Position numbers and translations under genes: made by a program
NCBI GenBank assembly: GCA_038326995.1
Contig: JBBQKP010000110.1
Span: forward strand, 1-11,003
Length of the DNA stretch: 11,003 bases
Direction: 5' to 3'
From: JBBQKP01 sp038326995
Lineage (GTDB): Bacteria > Planctomycetota > Phycisphaerae > Tepidisphaerales > Tepidisphaeraceae
Notes under the pieces: generated by a model
Database searches by the model: none
The model's input: the letters and a program-made list of their open reading frames with translations, nothing else
What the model was told of the DNA's origin: nothing
Shown here: in pieces, positions 1 to 5,986 of the stretch
How positions within the stretch are numbered: the stretch's first letter is position 1
Layout: each line of letters opens with the position of its first letter

Positions 1-102
1 GAAAACCTTGACCTTCGTTTTCGCGTTACGGGCATGCTGACGGAATACCATGGGAGAAATCATCTGATGCTCGAAAAAGTAGTCGTCGTGCAATCGCGTT
101 GA
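1..102 (+). CDS. C-terminal end of an unidentified protein (partial)
   Basis: The frame is open from the first base to a TGA at 100-102 and gives 33 residues. The readable core is GMLTEYHGRNHLMLEKVVVV, a beta-rich stretch with a Gly, a Tyr-x-Gly-x-Asn and alternating hydrophobic residues. I associate this general pattern with C-termini of conserved secreted or membrane proteins in planctomycetes, but I cannot name the family. The gene lies 19-28 bases upstream of the BatA-like gene on the same strand, so the two are probably co-transcribed. The start and most of the gene are outside the window. Confidence 0.6.
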   Translation, partial: ENLDLRFRVTGMLTEYHGRNHLMLEKVVVVQSR

Positions 103-130
103 ACGAGTTCACGCTAAGCTTTTGGTTGTG

Positions 131-1627
131 ATGTTCTGGATTTGGCTCTTGCTGATTCTTCCCTGGCTAGTCCTTGTGTGGATGTCGCTGCGCATGCGAT
201 CTGGTGCGACGACCTGGGTGAGTGCGGCTTTTCTCTGGCCGATCGAGCGAGCGTCGGCCGGAGGTCCATCAAGACGCCGCCCACCTGCTTGGGCCATCGT
301 CGCACTCGTATCATTGCTGCTAGGAATTATCGCGATCTCTGACTTTACATTCCTCCGCTCAAAGCCCGGGGTGACGCTGATTATCAACCTCGCGACCTCC
401 ATGACGCCCGAGCAGATCGAGCAGGCTTCGCGCATAGTTCGAGATGTCACGGATGTCCGCGATGAAGTGACGATTGATCAGTCGAAACTGTTTGTTGAGG
501 TACGCAAGACGCTGAATCAATTCGATGGGCCGGTCGTCATCGTGAGCGATAGAGAAATGATTCGCGACCCGCGCGTGACCACGATGGTTCCGTCACAGAA
601 CAAAAAAAACATTGGCATCAGTCACGCATCGGCTGTTTTAGATCACGATAATTCGCACGAAGACTCGGCGGCAATGTCGAACTTGGCCCTACCTTCTGCG
701 TCGCTGTTCATGACGATTCTGAACGACTCACAGACAGGCGAAGTGGACGTGCGGATCACGTGCGGCGATTTCGTGAGTGAGCAGAAGGTTCAGGTGCCTA
801 CGCGGTCAAACAACGTCTTGGTTACTTTCGAGCCGCGCGATTTGACTGTTTTGGTGCAGCTGCGACCGGCGGTCGGGAGTGATGAGATATCGAGTGACGA
901 CGTAATGGTGTTGCGGGCCGAACCGCTTGTGAGACGGTTTGAAGTTGCGGATGAGCTTCGCGGTGATGTGGAGTTAATGAAGCTTGTGGAGTCGTATGGG
1001 CGCGCCCGGCCGCGGGTGTCGGTGGGAGGATTGGCCGGTGAAGCGGTGAGAATCGTCCGCGCAAAATCTGATGTGAAAGTGTCAGATACAGATCGAACGA
1101 TTTTCTTGAAAAAAGGGGATGCTGGCGCAGGAGTAAGCGGGCCTGTAGAGTGGGTGGGCGGCGGCAGTGATGGACCCGTCGATATGTTTTTCCCGAGCGA
1201 CACCGTTTCAAGCAATGTTCCAGGCTCGGGCTGGCAAATTCTCGCGCGTCGGGATGGAGAGAGCGTCATCGGTACACGTGGAAAGTCGGTCTGGGTCGGC
1301 GTCGATTCTCCGACGCTTCGAAAGTCGGCGACGTGGGTGGTGCTGCTCGCATCTGCGATGGATCACGCGAGTGGCTATCCAATGCGGTTCGTGATGAGCC
1401 CAGAGCATCAGAACGTTTTTTTGCGGCCCAGCGCCACGATCACAACCGTGACGACGCGAGACGAGTTGATCAAGCGGCTCGGGCAATTGGCGGCGGGAAC
1501 GACGCATCGCGGGAGTTCGGCCCGGCCCGCGGACATGAGTATTCAAGTGCGCATTTTGCTGATTGCTTGTGTCATCGGGCTGTCGGCGGGGGCGTTGATG
1601 TGCTATTCTGCGAACCATGCCGCCTAG
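131..1627 (+). CDS. BatA-like membrane protein with degenerate vWA site
   Basis: The protein has 498 residues from ATG 131; in-frame TTG 122 and GTG 128 are alternatives, and no strong ribosome binding site separates them. Two N-terminal membrane helices (about residues 2-19 and 53-70) are followed by a von Willebrand A-like stretch, a beta-rich extracytoplasmic region, and a last helix near residues 474-492. This layout matches BatA/aerotolerance-regulator-like proteins, which in other bacteria sit with MoxR ATPases and DUF58 proteins. The MIDAS motif DxSxS is altered to NLATS, so metal-dependent ligand binding is unlikely. The segment near residues 370-415 (WQILARRDGESVIG, then VWVGVDSPTLRKS) resembles the end of planctomycete BatA-like proteins, where a stored value is reported before the last helix. 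The substrate and partners are unknown. The 3' end overlaps the next gene by 11 bases, which suggests translational coupling. Confidence 0.75.
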   Translation: MFWIWLLLILPWLVLVWMSLRMRSGATTWVSAAFLWPIERASAGGPSRRRPPAWAIVALVSLLLGIIAISDFTFLRSKPGVTLIINLATSMTPEQIEQASRIVRDVTDVRDEVTIDQSKLFVEVRKTLNQFDGPVVIVSDREMIRDPRVTTMVPSQNKKNIGISHASAVLDHDNSHEDSAAMSNLALPSASLFMTILNDSQTGEVDVRITCGDFVSEQKVQVPTRSNNVLVTFEPRDLTVLVQLRPAVGSDEISSDDVMVLRAEPLVRRFEVADELRGDVELMKLVESYGRARPRVSVGGLAGEAVRIVRAKSDVKVSDTDRTIFLKKGDAGAGVSGPVEWVGGGSDGPVDMFFPSDTVSSNVPGSGWQILARRDGESVIGTRGKSVWVGVDSPTLRKSATWVVLLASAMDHASGYPMRFVMSPEHQNVFLRPSATITTVTTRDELIKRLGQLAAGTTHRGSSARPADMSIQVRILLIACVIGLSAGALMCYSANHAA

Positions 1628-2225
1628 TGAACCGACAGACGAGATGGGGTCTGATTTTCTTAATGACGACGACTTGCTGATGTCGCGAATTCGTGACGTG
1701 GTAACCGTCGTCGGCGACTATCCGCTCGACGCATTTTTGTTCGTGCACGCGGGCGTGATCCATGCCGTCCGCATTAGCCACGGTAAAGGGCTTGGTAAAC
1801 TGTCGGCCGCACAGAGGCATGTCGATGGCAGGGCGGTTTGCCTTGGTCTTCGCGATCTTGCGTGGCTAAATTGGGGCAGTCTGGCGAGTGCTGTGTTTAG
1901 CGCTTGGAACATTCACGACACGTATGATTTTGGACGAATCGTCTACGCACTCATCGACGCGCAAATTCTTTCGAGTCAGCCGAACGATTCGATCGATGAT
2001 TTCGTAAGGGTTTTCGAGTTCTCATCTCTTGAAACTGAATACACCCTTGCGACAGGTTTCGTGAACGGGGGCGTCCGAAAAACCGAGGCATCAGTGCTTA
2101 AGGGAAACGGCAAACTCAAAGCGAAATCCGCCGGCCAGTCCGTGAAGCCCGATGTTTCACCGTCAGATGTTTCACCGTCAGATGTTTCACCGTCACTAGC
2201 ACCAAAGAAGAAACCCGCCGGCTGA
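1617..2225 (+). CDS. Minf_1886 family protein (TIGR04138)
   Basis: The protein has 202 residues. The core, about residues 20-145, has the hallmarks of this Verrucomicrobia/Planctomycetes-restricted family: YPLDAFLFV near 35-43, a conserved RHVDGRAVCLGLRDLA block near 67-82, a Trp-rich helix, DFGRIVYALIDA near 104-115, and an acidic ending DDFVRVFEF. The family has no established biochemical function, and no catalytic residues are evident. Homologues are usually about 120-150 residues, so the part after residue 150 is an extra tail: Lys/Ser/Pro-rich, probably disordered, with three DVSPS units. The start overlaps the end of the BatA-like gene and has no good ribosome binding site, so it is probably translated by coupling. 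ATG at 1644 is a possible alternative start. Family assignment is firm; the role is unknown. Confidence 0.88.
   Translation: MPPSEPTDEMGSDFLNDDDLLMSRIRDVVTVVGDYPLDAFLFVHAGVIHAVRISHGKGLGKLSAAQRHVDGRAVCLGLRDLAWLNWGSLASAVFSAWNIHDTYDFGRIVYALIDAQILSSQPNDSIDDFVRVFEFSSLETEYTLATGFVNGGVRKTEASVLKGNGKLKAKSAGQSVKPDVSPSDVSPSDVSPSLAPKKKPAG
2151..2195 (+). repeat. Three perfect 15-bp tandem repeats inside a gene
   Basis: The unit GATGTTTCACCGTCA occurs at 2151-2165, 2166-2180 and 2181-2195 without a mismatch. It encodes DVSPS three times in the tail of the Minf_1886 family protein. The identity of the copies at third codon positions points to recent slippage or duplication rather than selection on the protein alone. 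Copy number can change by whole units without a frameshift. Confidence 0.95.
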
Positions 2226-2301
2226 TTCGGCTTGTTGCTGATTTAGCTTCGTGCCCGCTGACCAGTCGTGTTCATCACCGATTTTTTCAGGCGAGTTTAA
2301 C

Positions 2302-2307
2302 GAGGAG
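2302..2307 (+). promoter_or_regulatory. Ribosome binding site GAGGAG
   Basis: GAGGAG lies six bases before GTG 2314 and is the best Shine-Dalgarno match in the left block. It decides the start of the small membrane protein in favour of GTG 2314 over the in-frame GTG at 2251, which has no comparable site. Confidence 0.7.
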
Positions 2308-2313
2308 ATCTTT

Positions 2314-2478
2314 GTGGGAGAAACGATTCATAACACCAATTCGGACAAAACACAGGGTTTCCTGTTCGAAGCAAGTGAGTCGTTCACCCCCCGGCCAATA
2401 CTGACGTGGTCTTTGCTGGGCGTGTTTTGCCTGTGGATCGCGTCCCTTGTGATCTTGTGGCGCTTTTATTCCGCGTGA
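2314..2478 (+). CDS. Small single-helix membrane protein, function unknown
   Basis: The protein has 54 residues from GTG 2314, preceded by GAGGAG at a six-base spacing. An upstream in-frame GTG at 2251 would give 75 residues but lacks a ribosome binding site, and the added segment has no recognisable character. Residues 1-27 are polar, and residues about 29-51 form one long hydrophobic helix rich in Leu, Trp and Val (ILTWSLLGVFCLWIASLVIL). It ends RFYSA, so a positive charge follows the helix. By the positive-inside rule the short C-terminus is cytoplasmic and the N-terminal tail outside, although there is little charge to judge by. I do not recognise a family. It is 88 bases downstream of the Minf_1886 gene and converges with the ferredoxin gene, with only 12 bases between the stops. 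Confidence 0.6.
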   Translation: MGETIHNTNSDKTQGFLFEASESFTPRPILTWSLLGVFCLWIASLVILWRFYSA

Positions 2479-2490
2479 GGGCTCAGAGCC

Positions 2491-2895
2491 TTATCGCTTT
2501 ATCCATATCGGAGCAGGTTCGATTTCGTCTTTAGGACGAGGGCCGCAATCTTTCTTGGTCGAGCCCTTGAGCCTTGAAATAAGAGTGATCGTCATGTCCT
2601 GATCACAAATAATCTGACAACTGAGCCGAACGCCGGGCTGATCAGCGATGCCCTTTGCAAGAAGCTGGTCATGCTCGACCTGCGTCATCTGCTGGGGCTC
2701 GCCGGAGATAAACTGCACGCGGCATGTCGTGCAACGACCCTGCCCGCCGCAGGAATGAAGCTGGTCAATTCCAGTATCGGAGATCGCGTTGATGAGCCTT
2801 ATTGAATCGTCAACCGCATAGTCGGTGTTTGTCGGTTGGGCGTCGACGGTGGTAGCAGAGTTGTCGGATTTGGTCTGAATCGTAAGTTTGGGCAT
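2491..2895 (-). CDS. [2Fe-2S] ferredoxin, plant/adrenodoxin-like fold
   Basis: The protein has 134 residues and would carry electrons through one [2Fe-2S] cluster in the cytoplasm; no signal peptide is seen. The four cluster ligands are C49, C55, C58 and C93, in the pattern C-x5-C-x2-C-x34-C with the motif SCGGQGRCTTCRV. The second half has the usual E-x-x-x-L helix, then GVRLSCQ around the fourth cysteine and a closing beta strand (DMTITLIS). Residues 10-28 are a polar insertion before the normal first helix, and about 25 residues follow the fold, with two extra cysteines at 97 and 118. The start ATG is 9 bases after the anti-sigma-like gene's stop, with a weak GTAGAG as ribosome binding site. 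It is the last gene of the apparent sigma/anti-sigma unit. The redox partner is not visible in the window. Confidence 0.9.
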   Translation of the reverse strand: MPKLTIQTKSDNSATTVDAQPTNTDYAVDDSIRLINAISDTGIDQLHSCGGQGRCTTCRVQFISGEPQQMTQVEHDQLLAKGIADQPGVRLSCQIICDQDMTITLISRLKGSTKKDCGPRPKDEIEPAPIWIKR

Positions 2896-2904
2896 AGCTC
2901 TACA

Positions 2905-3705
2905 CTACCGTGCGATGCCGATCAGCGTTAGCTCGTCTCCGCCTTCGGAGGGAAGAACTCTGAGGCTCACGCCGACAGACTTTTCGTACCCTATGACTTC
3001 TTCGACGGTCGCGAATCGTTCTCGTGCGACAAAATTCCCGAGGGGATCAAGAATCACCACTGCAAAGCTGGACGGCCTTCGCGATGCATGAATGGATGCT
3101 GGTAAGGACATTGGAAATCCCCGAGTGGAGACGGATTGATTATTCAAATCGAGCTGTCCGTTGTTTGCGAGCACGGATCCGATGATCTCGCCGGGTACGC
3201 CGGATAAGGTACTGAGACTTACAGGCTGCTGCGCCGCCAGACCGATTAATACGCCGACCGCAAGGCAGGCGGCCAGAGCGGAGTTGTACTTCCACGACCA
3301 ATTTGTTGTCGGCGTGCCTGCGGTTTTGATGTCAATTTTTTGGCCGATTTTTAGTTTAGAGTCTTGAAGATCAAGCTCATCCGAATAAGCAGTGCGGACC
3401 GAAGCGATCACACGTTCGAGTGACAGTCCACCTGCAATATCGTCAACGGTCGTGCCGGAAAACAGAACACGCCGGGCAGCACGATCGTTACGCAGCGTAA
3501 CCAGAAGCTGTACCAGAGTGCTCTCGGACTGGAGTCGGGTTTCAAGTGAAACAACGCTAGCGCTGTCGAGTTCGCCGTCAAGATACTCTTCAAGCGACAG
3601 CACGTCACGGTCGGCGAAGGAATTGCTATCGAACTGGATGACGTCACTCGTGCCGTCAATGGACAGCGTGTCTTGATTCTGAAATTCGTTGGATGATTCG
3701 TTCAT
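2905..3705 (-). CDS. Anti-sigma-factor-like membrane protein without zinc ligands
   Basis: The protein has 266 residues. Residues 36-75 (LSLEEYLDGELDSASVVSLETRL and following) match the helical N-terminal sequence of zinc-finger-type anti-sigma factors, which grip the sigma factor. One hydrophobic helix at about 141-158 would anchor it in the inner membrane, leaving about 105 residues outside. That outer part is beta-rich (FAVVILDPLGNFVARERF near 214-231) and matches no family I can name. The usual His-x3-Cys-x2-Cys zinc site is absent: the only cysteine (C147) lies in the membrane helix. The ATG overlaps the sigma factor's stop as ATGA, without its own strong ribosome binding site, so the two proteins should be made in proportion. 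The inferred role is sequestering the upstream sigma factor until an envelope signal arrives. The position supports this more than the sequence does. Confidence 0.7.
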   Translation of the reverse strand: MNESSNEFQNQDTLSIDGTSDVIQFDSNSFADRDVLSLEEYLDGELDSASVVSLETRLQSESTLVQLLVTLRNDRAARRVLFSGTTVDDIAGGLSLERVIASVRTAYSDELDLQDSKLKIGQKIDIKTAGTPTTNWSWKYNSALAACLAVGVLIGLAAQQPVSLSTLSGVPGEIIGSVLANNGQLDLNNQSVSTRGFPMSLPASIHASRRPSSFAVVILDPLGNFVARERFATVEEVIGYEKSVGVSLRVLPSEGGDELTLIGIAR

Positions 3706-4418
3706 AAAAGTTGTGGTTGTGAATCTTTGATTTGGCTTACATCGCTCGCGCCGCTCTTCTTGTCGATCCTCGCACCGTCGTAGAAGCCGCGCAGCTCGGT
3801 CTCCAGTTTTCGTCTCGCACGGAAGATCCAGGTTTTCACCTGGGGCACCGATGCTCCGAGAGTTGTTGCGATTTCCGCATAAGACATGTTCTCATATTCG
3901 CACAAAACCAGTGCCGCACGAAAATGCTCTGGCAGTTTTGAGACAGCTTCGCGAACGCGGAAAGTCGTTTCGCTTTGCTGAAGGGCCGCATCCGGTGAAT
4001 CGCTTTCATCGCCAGGCGCGGCACCATCATCAATGATCTGTGCGAGCCTTGGACGACGCAGAAGACGCAAAGCCTCGTTAACTGTCGCCCGCTTCAGCAA
4101 TCCGCCCGGCTCGTGCCAGTCATAGCGGTCTCGATGGGTAAAGAGATTTAACACGGCCTGCTGAACGACATCCTCCGGGCTCGCACGGTTGCCCACGATC
4201 GCCTTTGCAATGGCTAGGAGTCGCCTGGAATGATCGCGAACCGCTTTTTCGAAGAGTACTATCGTCGTTCTTGATGTCTCTTCAGAGACATCTGCTTGTT
4301 CACCAGGCACAACGGACCTGCGTCGGCTCGAGCCGTCCGCAGACTTCGTGACAGGTGTCACGATTCCCGGTCCTTGAGGCATGACTATTAAAGCGTTCAT
4401 CTTCTTAGTATCTTCCAT
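3702..4418 (-). CDS. ECF-type RNA polymerase sigma factor
   Basis: The protein has 238 residues and directs RNA polymerase to alternative promoters. Region 2 spans about 55-122, with ASPEDVVQQAVLNLF (the core-binding and -10 melting helix) and then WHEPGGLLKRATVNEALRLL. Region 4 spans about 155-208, with KLPEHFRAALVLCEYENMSY and the helix-turn-helix IATTLGASVPQVKTWIFRAR that reads the -35 element. There is no region 1 or 3, as usual for group 4 (ECF) factors. Extensions are unusual: about 50 polar residues before region 2 and 30 after region 4. ATG 4418 is preceded by AAGGGG at a seven-base spacing; ATG at codon 7 is an alternative. Its partner follows with an ATGA overlap. A 143-base gap separates it from the amidohydrolase gene upstream, so it probably has its own promoter. 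The target genes are unknown. Confidence 0.9.
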   Translation of the reverse strand: MEDTKKMNALIVMPQGPGIVTPVTKSADGSSRRRSVVPGEQADVSEETSRTTIVLFEKAVRDHSRRLLAIAKAIVGNRASPEDVVQQAVLNLFTHRDRYDWHEPGGLLKRATVNEALRLLRRPRLAQIIDDGAAPGDESDSPDAALQQSETTFRVREAVSKLPEHFRAALVLCEYENMSYAEIATTLGASVPQVKTWIFRARRKLETELRGFYDGARIDKKSGASDVSQIKDSQPQLL

Positions 4419-4425
4419 GCGCTTG

Positions 4426-4431
4426 CCCCTT
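4426..4431 (-). promoter_or_regulatory. Ribosome binding site AAGGGG of the sigma factor gene
   Basis: On the minus strand AAGGGG sits seven bases before ATG 4418. This favours that start over the in-frame ATG six codons later. Confidence 0.5.
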
Positions 4432-4561
4432 CATGGTTGCAGGCAAAGGTGATTGCGGCCTACCATCCGTGGTACTTCCATCCTAAGAAACGGCCCGATG
4501 CACGCTTCAAAGTTTTCCTCATCGTAAGTCCGCTATTTGGCCCATTTTGTGATTCTCTTTG

Positions 4562-5986
4562 TCACTTGGGCTCACCGGGTACGACCACTGGCGGCGATTC
4601 GGGTAATTTCGCATTGTGCGGTGCCGCATTTTGTCGCAGCCTCTCACGATATTTTGCAGCTAGACTCGTCTGCTTATTGGACAGGTCGATTTCGCGGCCG
4701 TTAATGAATGCCGATTTGACGTTGCTGGGCATCTCTAGAATGTCACCATCGGCGATAAATAATGTAGCGCTCTTGCCGACTTCGATCGAGCCGAAATCTT
4801 GATCGATTCCAAGAATTTGCGCTGGCCAGAGCGTGATAGCGCGGACTGCATCCTCCTTGTCGAGGCCGAACGACGCCGCCGTGCCAGCGTGGTACGGCAG
4901 ATTGCGAACGTTGCTCGCCCACCCGCGTGGTCCGGCCCCGCTGATGGCAAAGCGAATGCCCGCATCCTGTAGCCGTTTGGGCAGCGTAAATGCGTCGTCG
5001 TAGGGTCTGTCGGGCGAGTTGGGCAGGCGATGCGTGCCGGTGATAATAACCGACGCTCCGACACTTTTGATCGCTTCTACACAATCGGCCGCATCGCGTC
5101 CGCCGATGATCACGAGTTTGAACTTTTCCCGTTTCGCCAAATCACACGCCGCCTCGATCGCCGCCGCCTCGTCTGCGACGACGTGAAGCGGCACATCCCC
5201 GACCACCAGCCCCGACATGGACGACAGACGCGCGTCAAAATCCACTCGACCGCCTGCCAAGACGAGCCGTTGATAGTCACGTGCGGAGGCAATCGTATTC
5301 TCGATAAGTCGCAATTGCCGGTCGCGCGATTCAATCTGTTTCTTGTACGCTTCCTCATCCATCTGACCGCTGGCGAACACCATCCGCGGCCATTGCAGAA
5401 TCAGCCCCGCGGGGGCGAGTTGCGTCATTTCCTCCCACGTCCAGCCGTCGAGTCGCATTACCGCACTCGTGCCGCAAAACAGTTCACCGCCCGGAACGAC
5501 GTGTGCGAGAAGCACTCCGTTGGTTCTTGCGACAGGTATGAGTTCGCTGTCTGGGTTAAAAGCGACCTGAACCCTCACGTTCGGGTTTGACGGCCCAGGT
5601 TCTTCTCGATCGTTGGTCGCGCGGACCGCGTCGATCTCGACCAGCCCCAGCGCCGTCGCAGATTCGATCATTCCCGGGTAGAGGTGTCGGCCTGCCGCGT
5701 CGATGGTCCTCGCGCCTTCAGGTGCGATCACATCGCTGCCGACCGCGACGATCCGGCCCTTGTCGAAGACCACCGTGCCGCGCTCAATGGTTTTGCCGAC
5801 CGCCGGGTGAATTGTGACATTGATGATCGCGATCGGTCCGGATTGAGCTTGTGCGGGGATCTGATCATTTACCAGAGCAATCGCGACGAGTGAAACACCC
5901 GAGATCGCTGCAACATACGCCGCGATTGCCAGACACAGGGCGCGATGGACTGTCATACCAACACATGATCTGTTGAAGTTATTCAT
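4562..5986 (-). CDS. Secreted amidohydrolase-like protein lacking metal ligands
   Basis: The protein has 474 residues from ATG 5986, which shares ATGA with the upstream gene's stop and has GGGAG seven bases before it. An in-frame ATG at 6007 lies inside the upstream gene and is less likely. Residues about 13-48 form a signal sequence ending near AQA. The fold is that of the amidohydrolase superfamily: the N-terminal beta strands INVTIHPA and GRIVAVGSDV, the turn YPGMIESAT near 103-111, a TIM-barrel region, and the closing AITLWPAQILGIDQDFGSIEVGKSATLFI. The HxH that should follow PGMI is replaced by A110-T-A112, and the late metal Asp is lost at ISGAGP. The protein therefore probably does not hydrolyse substrates as classical members do. 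NVRVQVAFNPDSELIPVARTNG and GTSAVMRLDGWTWEEM are blocks I associate with planctomycete and Bacteroidetes relatives. It may bind a ligand or assist the upstream enzyme. Confidence 0.85.
   Translation of the reverse strand: MNNFNRSCVGMTVHRALCLAIAAYVAAISGVSLVAIALVNDQIPAQAQSGPIAIINVTIHPAVGKTIERGTVVFDKGRIVAVGSDVIAPEGARTIDAAGRHLYPGMIESATALGLVEIDAVRATNDREEPGPSNPNVRVQVAFNPDSELIPVARTNGVLLAHVVPGGELFCGTSAVMRLDGWTWEEMTQLAPAGLILQWPRMVFASGQMDEEAYKKQIESRDRQLRLIENTIASARDYQRLVLAGGRVDFDARLSSMSGLVVGDVPLHVVADEAAAIEAACDLAKREKFKLVIIGGRDAADCVEAIKSVGASVIITGTHRLPNSPDRPYDDAFTLPKRLQDAGIRFAISGAGPRGWASNVRNLPYHAGTAASFGLDKEDAVRAITLWPAQILGIDQDFGSIEVGKSATLFIADGDILEMPSNVKSAFINGREIDLSNKQTSLAAKYRERLRQNAAPHNAKLPESPPVVVPGEPK

Noticed and set aside
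790..1269. Long minus-strand open frames opposite the BatA-like gene
   Set aside because: Their composition is rich in Arg, Ser and Pro without motifs. They arise from the codon use of the real gene on the + strand.
2478..2492. Small inverted repeat GGCTC-A-GAGCC between convergent stops as a bidirectional terminator
   Set aside because: Only about four to six pairs can form with a three-base loop, one of them a wobble, and there is no T-run. It is too weak to call.
4403..4432. A nine-codon frame starting ATG-AAG-GGG overlapping the sigma factor's start
   Set aside because: It has no ribosome binding site of its own, and its second and third codons are the sigma gene's ribosome binding site. 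Chance is the simplest explanation.
4500..4545. GGAAAACTTT on the minus strand upstream of the sigma gene as an ECF -35 element for autoregulation
   Set aside because: It departs from the GGAAC core, and no convincing -10 element lies at the expected spacing. No other copy was found in the window to support a regulon.
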